A DNA stretch of 64,000 nucleotides from Chordicoccus furentiruminis (GTDB lineage: Bacteria; Bacillota; Clostridia; Lachnospirales; Lachnospiraceae). A program made the translations under genes and the position numbers. The stretch is taken from positions 1,116,001 through 1,180,000 of the forward strand of contig NZ_CP048829.1 of the NCBI RefSeq assembly GCF_019355395.1, given 5' to 3'. Position 1 is the stretch's first letter, and each line of letters opens with the position of its first letter. Below, in pieces: positions 57,596-64,000 of the stretch. Under the pieces are notes generated by a model. That model saw only the letters and a list, made by a program, of their open reading frames with translations, was not told the origin of the DNA and did not search any database.

Positions 57596-58255
57596 TTACG
57601 CCACTGCCTGATTCCGAATCTGCTGCAGTGCCTTCGAGACCGCGGGGATCATCATAATCAAAATCGTGATGGCCGCTTCGGCCGCCAGAAAGCTCCCGTT
57701 GTAGGCCAGAGAGTAAGCCAGCGCCGACATACCGGCCGGCGCGTCGTCCGCGAAGAAGACGATGCCGGAAAGCACATGGAAGAACAGTCGGGCGGCCATT
57801 CCGGCGATGTAGCCGATCAACAGGCCATGCTTTCTGTGATAGAAGAACCCGGCCACGCCCAGCGCGCCGAAGGCCAGCGGGTAATCAAAGAGCACCTGCG
57901 GCAGACTGATGATGTACGGTCCCAGAACAAACTGCAGAAGACCGAAGGCTACGCCGGCCATCATGCCCACCGCCGGCCCGTACCAGTACGCGATCAGGAC
58001 GATGAAAAAGGAAGAGCAGAGCGTCACGCTTCCGCCGAAGGGCATCTCGAAAAGCTTGATCATTGAGGTAACCACAGCCAATGCGATGGCCGCGGACGCG
58101 AACGCGATCTGTCTGGCTGACGGTCTCTTCCCGTGGCTGGCGACCATGGCCATCAGAACAAACAGGGCAAAAATCAGAACGGCCACAAGAACGTAGCCAG
58201 GAACGGTGAGACTGAAGCTGCCGTCTCCATTGGATACTGCAAAAAAGCTTGTCAT
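57596..58255 (-). CDS. thiT: ECF transporter thiamine-binding S component ThiT
   Basis: Membrane protein of 219 residues that captures thiamine and docks to the general ECF ATPase/T module. Six helices; conserved stretches are SMIKLFEMPFGGSVTLCSSF near residue 62, VLIAYWYGPAVGMMAGVAFG near 85 and LLQFVLGPYIISLPQVLFDY near 105, the last containing the thiamine-site aromatic residues of ThiT. An extra N-terminal helix precedes the typical domain. The assignment is confirmed by a TPP riboswitch and promoter directly upstream. ECF module genes are not in the window. RBS GGAGG lies eleven bases before the ATG, within the 3' end of the riboswitch. Confidence 0.94.
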   Translation of the reverse strand: MTSFFAVSNGDGSFSLTVPGYVLVAVLIFALFVLMAMVASHGKRPSARQIAFASAAIALAVVTSMIKLFEMPFGGSVTLCSSFFIVLIAYWYGPAVGMMAGVAFGLLQFVLGPYIISLPQVLFDYPLAFGALGVAGFFYHRKHGLLIGYIAGMAARLFFHVLSGIVFFADDAPAGMSALAYSLAYNGSFLAAEAAITILIMMIPAVSKALQQIRNQAVA

Positions 58256-58267
58256 AGAAAAGCATGC

Positions 58268-58364
58268 CTCCTTCCGCCGGCATTATCCGGATCAAGTAAT
58301 CAGGGTTGCACCGCTGTGCTCTCAGCCTCGCGTCGTTTTCCGCGCGAAGCACCCCTCGCAACGA
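58268..58364 (-). promoter_or_regulatory. TPP (THI element) riboswitch
   Basis: On the minus strand the conserved parts appear in order: GAGGGGTGC, GGCTGAGA, ACCCTGATTACTTGATCC and GGATAATGCCGGCGGAAGG. These match the TPP aptamer pattern. The element lies between the promoter at 58369-58397 and the thiT RBS; the GGAGG overlaps its 3' edge, so control is probably at translation initiation. High thiamine pyrophosphate should shut off thiT. Confidence 0.95.
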
Positions 58365-58368
58365 ATCC

Positions 58369-58397
58369 ACTATAGTCATCCCGCCGCGGCGCGTCAA
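58369..58397 (-). promoter_or_regulatory. Promoter of thiT
   Basis: Minus strand TTGACG (58392-58397), 17-bp spacer, TATAGT (58369-58374). Transcription starts at the 5' edge of the TPP riboswitch. Confidence 0.85.
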
Positions 58398-58600
58398 GCC
58401 GTTCCGTCGGGATATCCGGCGTTTTTCCGGTCCGGCGGGATATCCGGTGCTTTCTCAAATCATTCCGAACGGACTCCCGAAAAAACGTGATACCGCCTTC
58501 TCCCGCGCCCTCACGGCCCGGCACCATGCCGCGATCTTCTTCAAAACGGCGCTCCGATTCTCACCGGTACCAGCCACAGTCCGGTGCATTTCACAGATCC

Positions 58601-58643
58601 TTCACATGCAGCTAAGGTTCAGCTAATGTTGCGATCGTATGAT
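58601..58643 (+). promoter_or_regulatory. Direct repeats and -10 of the secreted-protein promoter (now separated by an IS)
   Basis: CAGCTAAGGTT (58609-58619) and CAGCTAATGTT (58620-58630) are direct repeats with an 11-bp period; a weaker third unit starts at 58601. They lie seven bases before TATGAT (58638-58643), replacing a -35 box. This is the layout of OmpR/PhoB-type response-regulator sites. The downstream gene would be the secreted protein at 60637, but the IS lies in between. The remaining sequence from 58398 to 58702 holds no gene that I can see. Confidence 0.45.
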
Positions 58644-58694
58644 CGAAATCAGAAACAGACAGACAGCCGGTTCGCACCGCGGACCTGACCTCAG

Positions 58695-58702
58695 AAAAAC
58701 GA
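58695..58702. repeat. Left target-site duplication of the IS
   Basis: AAAAACGA, identical to 60614-60621 on the other side of the element. Confidence 0.9.
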
Positions 58703-58801
58703 GGTAGTGTCAAGTCATCTATGAAAACCCAGAGCCAAAGAAAAAGGCTCCAACGAACCTTGAAAATCTGTAGATATAGTCTGCTGAAGGCTCTCCGAGG
58801 G

Positions 58802-59009
58802 CTTAGGGCGCTGCCCTAAGAACCGGCAAGGGACTCGTCCCTTGACCCGGATCCTGGGCTCCGCCCAGACCCGTCCTCGCCGGAAGCAGGGAAAGGCGCA
58901 GCGGCCCCTTTCCCTTTACAAGAGGATCATCCGTGAACCTTATGTCAAGGGACTTTCGCGGCATATCCTCGCGGCTGAAGCCGCTCCGGTATTCCGCGGT
59001 TCCCTTGAC
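58802..59009. repeat. Cluster of hairpins in the IS left non-coding end
   Basis: Perfect stems: CTTAGGGC/GCCCTAAG (58802-58820), CAAGGGA/TCCCTTG (58827-58844), CTGGGC/GCCCAG (58854-58868), GGGAAAGG/CCTTTCCC (58889-58914), and a long-range GTCAAGGGA/TCCCTTGAC pair (58944-58952 with 59001-59009). They lie directly downstream of the transposase gene and may insulate it from read-through. Confidence 0.6.
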
Positions 59010-59027
59010 AACGGTTCCGCTCTCTGC

Positions 59028-60482
59028 TTATCCGGCAGCCTCCTGCATCTTTTTAATGGTCTGCTGGCCAAGGAAGATCAACAGCTGCCATTTTCCCGGC
59101 ATGTTTTCGCCGTTTGCAATGATGTCATTACGAACCGGCGGCTGGAATTTATGCAGTTTATGCGGCCGCAGAAAGTTGTAGTAAGCCACCCATAGCGCGA
59201 GGTCGTAGTTGGCACCATCGTAGTTATTGAAGCCGTTAGTGGGGCGATAGGAGGTCTTATAAGTGCGGTTGAGACGTTCGATCATCTGCTTATAAGGCCG
59301 GAATTCCGTAGAAACAGCATCATCGTTTGTAAGGCCGAGGACCTGGGTAATCTCAAACTTGAACTTCTCACCAAACTCATGGAAGAATTGCTGGGCGGCG
59401 AGAGGATAGGCACTATAACCATCCGCGATGAAACGGAAGTTCCCGGGAAGTTTTTTTAGATGCTGAAAGGCCATGCGCATGGCCATGATGCAGGGACCGA
59501 CACTGCGGCTGTCAGATACCTGATAGCCGATCACAGCCCGGGTTGCCGCATTGATGATCAGCCAGATAAAGCCTTTGATGCCGCGGACTTTGATGTAAGT
59601 CTCATCAGCAACAAAGGCAGAGCCCTTTTCGTAAGGGTATGTATCAACAAACGGTTTCACGCAGACGGCGGCAGTCTTACAGTAGTTGGCAACCATCTGG
59701 TGGGATATGGAGATGCCGTGGATGTCCTTCAGGGCCTGCACGGTTTTGCGTAGTGACAGGCCGAGATTCACCCGGTAGGAAAGACACAGGGACATGATAT
59801 AAGCATTGTTTTTGCTGAATTTCAGCGAGGACGCATTCTTCGGCAGGGTGGTGATGTCCATCTTGAAGAAATCGATCGTGAACTCACGGTAGATGTAATG
59901 CAGCTTATACTTGTTTTTACCATAATCCTCGTCCAGATCTGCCCTGTCAACCTTCTTAAGGTTGTGCAGGTAGTAAGGGCATTTAGGATTCACGCATTTA
60001 TGGATGATGAAGTGCTTCCGGTCTTTCTTACGAACCAGCGCATGGGAGCAGTAAGGACACTTGAGGGAAAGGGTTTTGGAGAAACGGTTCTCATCTGGCG
60101 AAAAGAGGGTTCCGCAGACCTTGCACATCAACTGGCCGGCTTTGCCGTTGTTACGGTACAGGTAAGGCTGAGGCGCTTTGCAGGCGGGGCAGGTGCAATG
60201 CTCCGGGATATCGCACTCAGAGCGGCGGCGGACAGGCTGAACGGGTTTTCCGTATTTCCACGCGTAGTAGCGATTGAGATCCTGCCAGTCCCAATCCTGG
60301 TGATGGTAGATGATCCTGGGAAGCTGGTCCACCTTGAATTTCTGATACCTGGGGGAATGGGAATCATCAAAGGTCCACTGCTTAAGCGGGATATATCTGC
60401 AGATAAAGTTAACCAGCCAGCAGTTTTGCTGATAAAGCTGATGGCACAACTGAAGAAGATAAAGTATAATGTTCACGAGCAT
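59028..60482 (-). CDS. DDE transposase of the insertion sequence (IS6/IS240-like, with zinc ribbons)
   Basis: Transposase of 484 residues. The N-terminal third has paired zinc motifs (HCTCPACKAPQP; LMCKVCGTLF; LKCPYCSHALV; HKCVNPKCPYY), likely for DNA-end recognition. A helix-turn-helix-like region precedes the catalytic core: SAFVADETYIKVRGIKGFIW (first Asp), NFRFIADGYSAYPLAAQQFF (second Asp) and KQMIERLNRTYKTSYRPTNG (Glu), followed by the ALWVAYYNFLRPH signature. All three catalytic acids are present, so the element may be active. It is transcribed inward from an extended -10 promoter at 60518-60523. Confidence 0.92.
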   Translation of the reverse strand: MLVNIILYLLQLCHQLYQQNCWLVNFICRYIPLKQWTFDDSHSPRYQKFKVDQLPRIIYHHQDWDWQDLNRYYAWKYGKPVQPVRRRSECDIPEHCTCPACKAPQPYLYRNNGKAGQLMCKVCGTLFSPDENRFSKTLSLKCPYCSHALVRKKDRKHFIIHKCVNPKCPYYLHNLKKVDRADLDEDYGKNKYKLHYIYREFTIDFFKMDITTLPKNASSLKFSKNNAYIMSLCLSYRVNLGLSLRKTVQALKDIHGISISHQMVANYCKTAAVCVKPFVDTYPYEKGSAFVADETYIKVRGIKGFIWLIINAATRAVIGYQVSDSRSVGPCIMAMRMAFQHLKKLPGNFRFIADGYSAYPLAAQQFFHEFGEKFKFEITQVLGLTNDDAVSTEFRPYKQMIERLNRTYKTSYRPTNGFNNYDGANYDLALWVAYYNFLRPHKLHKFQPPVRNDIIANGENMPGKWQLLIFLGQQTIKKMQEAAG

Positions 60483-60517
60483 TGCCTCTTTTGTGTAGTG
60501 AAGGTTTGGTCGCTGAC

Positions 60518-60526
60518 ATTATACCA
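60518..60526 (-). promoter_or_regulatory. Extended -10 promoter of the transposase gene
   Basis: Minus strand TGG-TATAAT: perfect -10 (60518-60523) with an upstream TGn extension, about 36 bp before the transposase start. A good -35 is not visible. Confidence 0.5.
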
Positions 60527-60613
60527 AAAAGGGAGGACAATGCTCTTTTTATTTGCACCTCCCGTAAAATCAAGAGATTCGCACTATAAACAGGTGGTGA
60601 ATTTGACACTACC

Positions 60614-60621
60614 AAAAACGA
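60614..60621. repeat. Right target-site duplication of the IS
   Basis: AAAAACGA directly after the right terminal inverted repeat; the next bases TAAGGAGG are the RBS of the following gene. Confidence 0.9.
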
Positions 60622-60636
60622 TAAGGAGGAGAGAGC

Positions 60637-62490
60637 ATGAAAAACAGACAGAGAATCCGCGTGATGGCCGCGATCGCACTGGCCTCCGCCCTCACCGTCT
60701 CATCCGCCGGAAGCCTTGTCCTTGCTTCCGATACCACTTCTCAGCAGACCGCATCCGCCTCGGACAGCACGGCTTCATCTGGTGGAAATGAAACTCAGAG
60801 CGGCCCGCCCTCCGCACCCGGAGGAGAAGGGAGTCAGAGCGGCGCACCGCAGCCGCCTGACGGCCAGGCACCGGGCGGTCAGGCACCGGGCAGCCAGGCG
60901 CCTGACGGATCAAGCGGCGCGGAGAACGCCGGCGGAGCGCCCGGCGGAATACCGGGAGGAGGCGGAGGAGCCGACACCCAGTCGTATGACTACAGCGGGA
61001 CACTGAGCGGCACTCTGACCGCCGACGGTGAGGCGAAAACCTCCGACGGAGAGACCATCGCCTCCACTGACGCGGATGTCAACGCCGCCCTCGCGGAAAA
61101 CGGAGGCGATCTGACAATCACCAACGGAACACTGACCAAATCCGGCGACGACACCAACGGAGACAACTGCAACTTCTACGGGGTCAACTCGATCCTCCTC
61201 GCCGTCGGGGAGGAATCAAAGGCCACCGTCAGCAGCAGTACGCTGACCGCCGATTCGGAAGGCTCCAACGCTGTCTTCGCCACCGACAAGGCCACCGTCT
61301 ATGCCAGCGGCGATACCATCCATACCACCGCCGGCAACTCCCGCGGACTCGACGCCACCTACGGCGGTACCATCGTCGCCGACCAGATGGACATCACGAC
61401 CGAAGGTGACCACAGCGCGACCGTTGCGACAGACCGCGGAGGCGGAAACATCTCACTGACCAACAGCTCACTGTCTACCTCCGGCTCCGGTTCTCCCCTT
61501 CTTTACTCGACCGGCGATATCGAGGTCGACAATGTAACCGGTACTTCCACCGGAAGCCAAATCGCCGGCATGGAAGGGCTGAATACCATCCTGATCAGCA
61601 ACTCGTCGCTCACATCCGAGATGACGGATGCGACCGCCAGTGATCCGATCGCCGACGGGATCATCATCTACCAGTCCACCTCCGGCGACGCCGAGACGAC
61701 GACAGGAGAGGCGGCCCTGTTTCAGGCGACAAACTCCACGCTGACCAGCAAAATTACATCCGGCGCGATGTTCTATCTGACCAACACCAAGGCCAATGTC
61801 GTCCTCTCCGAGACCACGCTTGATTTCGACAGCGACAACGTAAATCTGCTTACTGTCGAGGGCAACGACTCCAACAACTGGGGCACAGCGGGAAGCAACG
61901 GAGCGACAGTTTCCTTCACCGGACTGGGCGAAACGCTTTCCGGCAACATCACAGTCGACACGATCAGCTCTCTCGATCTCTATCTTCTGGACGGCACCAC
62001 CTACACAGGCGCGATGAGTATCGAAGAAAATGCCGTGAATACGGATGAGACCGACGCACCGATCACTGTCAATCTCAGCTCAGATTCGACGTGGGTCGTC
62101 ACCGCCGACAGCACGATTTCCGCCCTCAACGCAGAAGACGGCGCGAAAATGGTTGACGCAGACGGGAACACTGTCACGATCGTCGCCAACGGCGAAACCG
62201 TCGTTCAGGGCGCCAGCGGCATCACTGTCACGGTCAACGGTCAATACTCCACCGCCGTAACCACCAGCGATGCGAATGAGGTTCAGGACGCAAACATCGA
62301 CCGTTCCGATTTCGACAGCAGCTTCAGCACCTCCACGACCTACGGGACAAACAGCGAATCCGTGAGCACCGCCAGCGGCACCGAAGAAACGGAAGTCTCC
62401 GGGACGGTGCCCGATGACGCCGCTTCGGAAACCGGGTCAGGCACAGAAGAATCGAAAACCGGATCCGACACCGGAAAAACGGAAACGTAA
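60637..62490 (+). CDS. Large secreted repeat-like protein, Gly/Pro-rich N-terminus, Ser/Thr-rich beta-solenoid-like body
   Basis: Exported protein of 617 residues. Signal sequence (AAIALASALTVSSAGSLVLA) is followed by a Gly/Pro/Gln/Ser-rich region (about 40-115, with GQAPGGQAPGSQAPDG-like repeats). The body from about 125 to 560 is rich in Thr, Ser, Asn, Asp and Gly with short strands separated by turns (GDLTITNGTLTKSGDD; NISLTNSSLSTSGSGS; NTILISNSSLTSEM), the pattern of pectate-lyase-like or adhesin beta-helices. The C-terminus is acidic and Ser/Thr-rich without an LPxTG motif. It may be a surface matrix or adhesion protein. RBS AAGGAGG is adjacent to an IS target duplication. Ends at a terminator at 62525-62568. 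Confidence 0.8.
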   Translation: MKNRQRIRVMAAIALASALTVSSAGSLVLASDTTSQQTASASDSTASSGGNETQSGPPSAPGGEGSQSGAPQPPDGQAPGGQAPGSQAPDGSSGAENAGGAPGGIPGGGGGADTQSYDYSGTLSGTLTADGEAKTSDGETIASTDADVNAALAENGGDLTITNGTLTKSGDDTNGDNCNFYGVNSILLAVGEESKATVSSSTLTADSEGSNAVFATDKATVYASGDTIHTTAGNSRGLDATYGGTIVADQMDITTEGDHSATVATDRGGGNISLTNSSLSTSGSGSPLLYSTGDIEVDNVTGTSTGSQIAGMEGLNTILISNSSLTSEMTDATASDPIADGIIIYQSTSGDAETTTGEAALFQATNSTLTSKITSGAMFYLTNTKANVVLSETTLDFDSDNVNLLTVEGNDSNNWGTAGSNGATVSFTGLGETLSGNITVDTISSLDLYLLDGTTYTGAMSIEENAVNTDETDAPITVNLSSDSTWVVTADSTISALNAEDGAKMVDADGNTVTIVANGETVVQGASGITVTVNGQYSTAVTTSDANEVQDANIDRSDFDSSFSTSTTYGTNSESVSTASGTEETEVSGTVPDDAASETGSGTEESKTGSDTGKTET

Positions 62491-62524
62491 GCGCTTCGAA
62501 CGGCGCACCGCGCCCGACCTTTCA

Positions 62525-62574
62525 AAGAGCCGTCCCTCCGCCGATTTCTCAGCGGAGGGGCGGCTCTTCGTTTT
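62525..62574 (+). terminator. Terminator after the secreted repeat-like protein gene
   Basis: Stem AAGAGCCG-CCCTCCGC (62525-62541) with GCGGAGGG-CGGCTCTT (62552-62568), one mismatch, 10-base loop, followed by CGTTTTCC. Confidence 0.8.
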
Positions 62575-62604
62575 CCGGTCGAAGCCAAATCCTCTTTTCC
62601 TTTA

Positions 62605-62748
62605 TCAGCGGGCGCTTACTGCCGCGGCTACAGGGTCTCTGGCTGATGAAGAATACAGTTCACGAATAACATATCCGTCATAATGCCAGACCGTGGATAG
62701 TTCCTCCAGCAAAGCAGGAAAATCGAGCGAAATGAATCCCTTTTTCAT
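62605..62748 (-). CDS. Small ORF (47 aa) coupled to the btpA-like gene
   Basis: A 47-codon frame starting MKKGFISLDFPALLEELSTV, then WHYDGYVIRELYSSSARDPV and ending AAAVSAR. Its ATG overlaps the TGA stop of the BtpA-family gene as ATGA, the arrangement of translationally coupled genes. Composition is that of a normal soluble protein. It could be a genuine small protein, or the surviving N-terminus of a longer gene lost when the neighbouring secreted-protein gene and its terminator came to lie here. I do not recognise a family. Too short for a firm call. Confidence 0.4.
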   Translation of the reverse strand: MKKGFISLDFPALLEELSTVWHYDGYVIRELYSSSARDPVAAAVSAR

Positions 62749-63560
62749 TCCAGCGTCTTTCTGAAATCCTTCACTTCATCCATAAAATCTCTGACACGAG
62801 CTTCATCAACCGGATTCTCGAAGATACCATCCACTTTGAAGGTCGTTGCGCAGACAGCTCCATCGGCTATCGAAAGCTGCTGCCTCACGTTCTGCCGATT
62901 GCAGCCTGTATTGCAGAAAACCGGCGTATGAGCCGTCGCATCCTTGACTCTCTTCAGGACCTGAGAATCCGTCGCGCTTCCTGCCGTCAGGCCCGACACG
63001 CAGATTCCGTCCGGCCGGTGATTGAACTCCGTCGTCCTCGCGATCTCCGCGATATCCCGGTCCGCCAGATACTTGGCCGCTTCAGGAACAATATTATAAA
63101 GCATTTTCACATGGCTGATGCCAAGCCTCGCGCGATGGCGCGCCGTTTCACCCGGATTCGTGTTCCAAAGTCCGAAATCACTGGCATAGACGCCGGAAAT
63201 GATCTCACGGATAAACTTTCCGTCCACGGCGGCCGCCACATTCAGAGATGCAATCGGATCCCAAAGGCAGTTGACGCCGTAGGGCACGCGGATTTCGCTC
63301 CTCAGTTCGCCGATAATACGAGCCATGCAGGCCTGCGTCACCGGTTCAACCTTCGTCAGATAAGGCATACTGAATTCATTGGAGAACATGATGCCGTCCA
63401 CGCCGCCGTTCTGCAGCGCACACAGGTCCTGATAAGCGAGATCAATCACCTTCCGCATACCGCCCTTTTCGTCATAATTCGGGTCACCGGGCATCGGCTG
63501 CAGGTGGCACATCGCAATCACAGGTTTCTTCACCCCGAACATCTCTTCAAGCCAGCTCAT
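62745..63560 (-). CDS. BtpA/SgcQ family protein
   Basis: TIM-barrel-like protein of 271 residues from the BtpA family. Signatures: VKKPVIAMCHLQPMPGDPNY near residue 10, LCALQNGGVDGIMFSNEFSM near 45, IRVPYGVNCLWDPIASLNVA near 90, GVYASDFGLWNTNPGETARH near 122 and HTPVFCNTGCNRQNVRQQLS near 210 with IADGAVCATTFKVDG after it. The family name comes from a cyanobacterial photosystem I factor; in fermentative bacteria (SgcQ) these genes sit with sugar kinases and sugar transporters, as here next to an FGGY kinase. Its enzymatic activity is not established; a role in sugar-phosphate metabolism is inferred from context. Confidence 0.9.
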   Translation of the reverse strand: MSWLEEMFGVKKPVIAMCHLQPMPGDPNYDEKGGMRKVIDLAYQDLCALQNGGVDGIMFSNEFSMPYLTKVEPVTQACMARIIGELRSEIRVPYGVNCLWDPIASLNVAAAVDGKFIREIISGVYASDFGLWNTNPGETARHRARLGISHVKMLYNIVPEAAKYLADRDIAEIARTTEFNHRPDGICVSGLTAGSATDSQVLKRVKDATAHTPVFCNTGCNRQNVRQQLSIADGAVCATTFKVDGIFENPVDEARVRDFMDEVKDFRKTLE

Positions 63561-63611
63561 TTCTGTTTTCCTTTCTCAGATAAGTTTTTGTAAAGTCTCA
63601 GCTCACATCCG

Positions 63612-64000
63612 TTACGGTTTTATCTCTCCCCTCTGGCGGTTCTCCAGTTCAATAAATGCCTCGTAGAGTTCTCTGTACGGGCCTGTCATTTCCGTTCTCG
63701 GAAGATACTCCTCCGGCCGGAGATCATAGGCCTTGATCGCTTCGTTCAGATCCGCGAACTCTCCGACACCAGTCGCTGCGATGGCAGCGGCCCCGGCCTC
63801 CGCCGCATCATAGCCGCGGAGCGCATCCACAGGAATCCCCATCACATCCGCCTTGATCTGGTTCCACGCCGCCATCCGGCATCCGCCTCCGGAAATCATC
63901 ATCTTCCTGTAAGGCCTGTTCCGGTTTTCCATCATCTGCGCCCGTTCTTTTTCCGCGAACGCCACTCCTTCCATCACGGCACGGATAAAATCGCCCCGCT
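63612..64000 (-). CDS. FGGY carbohydrate kinase, C-terminal part (runs off the right edge)
   Basis: The last 129 codons of a sugar kinase; the rest lies beyond base 64000. The visible part is the FGGY_C domain: RAVMEGVAFAEKERAQMMEN, then the phosphate/adenine-binding MMISGGGCRMAAWNQIKADV with the GGG motif, and IPVDALRGYDAAEAGAAAIA followed by ATGVGEF, all characteristic of xylulokinase/gluconokinase-like enzymes. The substrate sugar cannot be told from this part. The BtpA-like gene follows after 51 bp on the same strand, likely in one operon. Confidence 0.9.
   Translation of the reverse strand, partial: RGDFIRAVMEGVAFAEKERAQMMENRNRPYRKMMISGGGCRMAAWNQIKADVMGIPVDALRGYDAAEAGAAAIAATGVGEFADLNEAIKAYDLRPEEYLPRTEMTGPYRELYEAFIELENRQRGEIKP

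Larger units (their letters stand above)
58703..60613. mobile_element. Complete insertion sequence, IS6-like DDE transposase, 1911 bp
   Basis: Bounded by terminal inverted repeats GGTAGTGTCAA (58703-58713) and TTGACACTACC (60603-60613), 11 bp perfect, and flanked by 8-bp direct repeats AAAAACGA. Eight-bp duplications suit the IS6 family, and the transposase DDE pattern agrees, though the protein is longer than most IS6 enzymes. It carries one transposase gene (minus strand) and about 315 bp of hairpin-rich non-coding DNA at the left end (58714-59027). Intact ends and perfect duplications point to a fairly recent insertion. Confidence 0.9.

Noticed and set aside
60595-60640. Outward hybrid promoter from the IS right end driving the secreted protein
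   Set aside because: TTGACA is present in the terminal repeat, but the sequence 16-18 bp downstream is GGAGGAG, not a -10 element.
1-64000. tRNA, rRNA or CRISPR arrays
   Set aside because: No cloverleaf, rRNA motif or regularly spaced repeat series was seen on either strand.

Overview
The window looks like chromosomal DNA of a high-G+C anaerobic Firmicute, most likely a Lachnospiraceae/Clostridia relative. Evidence: AGGAGG-type ribosome binding sites in front of nearly every gene, sigma-A-like -35/-10 promoters, DHHW/MBOAT/SGNH exopolysaccharide-acylation genes, an ECF-type thiamine transporter under a TPP riboswitch, and an anaerobic (early-cobalt) B12 pathway. The assignment is inference; there is no rRNA or phylogenetic marker here.

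Layout. 1-4.3 kb (minus): a BMP-type nucleoside-like ABC transporter (binding protein, double ATPase, two permeases; the second runs off the left edge), with a promoter and a perfect LacI-type palindrome upstream. 4.3-7.6 kb (minus): an antibiotic-biosynthesis-monooxygenase-like protein, a mannitol-dehydrogenase/fructuronate-reductase family enzyme and a hemolysin III family membrane protein. 8.1-12.0 kb (plus): a second ABC importer (Fe3+/thiamine/polyamine type) whose first permease is frameshifted. 12.2-17.3 kb (minus): a secreted coiled-coil protein and an SGNH-DUF4358-MBOAT-DHHW surface acylation operon. 17.5-20.6 kb: a sugar-type binding lipoprotein, methionine aminopeptidase and NudC. 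20.7-22.9 kb (minus): SprT-like protein, LarB and LarE. 23-26 kb (minus): CapA, TagD-like and LicD, a surface-polymer operon. 26-31.6 kb: aldehyde dehydrogenase, a hyperacidic lipoprotein, aquaporin, a GT4 glycosyltransferase with a small upstream ORF, and glutathione peroxidase.

31.8-51.9 kb (minus) is one compact, probably co-transcribed 20-kb B12 operon. In transcription order: a C_GCAxxG_C_C protein, larC, cbiD, cbiF, an ABC permease and ATPase, cbiG, cbiH, a cbiJ-cbiE-cbiT fusion, cbiA, cobT, cobU, cobS, a CobU-like/histidine-phosphatase fusion, cbiB, cobD, cbiP, corrinoid adenosyltransferase and cbiC. It covers most steps after cobalt-factor II; CbiL and a cobaltochelatase are not in the window. 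larC, for the Ni-pincer cofactor, is embedded here about 27 kb from larB/larE.

52-64 kb: a divergent membrane protein, a MATE exporter behind a terminator-containing leader, an AT-richer AAA+/DUF4143 gene, a VOC protein, a hypothetical protein, ThiT with its TPP riboswitch, a complete insertion sequence (8-bp target duplication) sitting between the apparent promoter region and the ribosome binding site of a large secreted repeat-like protein, and finally a BtpA/SgcQ-family protein with an FGGY kinase running off the right edge.

No tRNA, rRNA or CRISPR array was seen. I found no clear case of a wholly new system. The best leads are the IS-separated secreted-protein gene, the MATE leader, the B12 operon with its lar gene and unusual fusions, and two small ORFs missed by length cut-offs.
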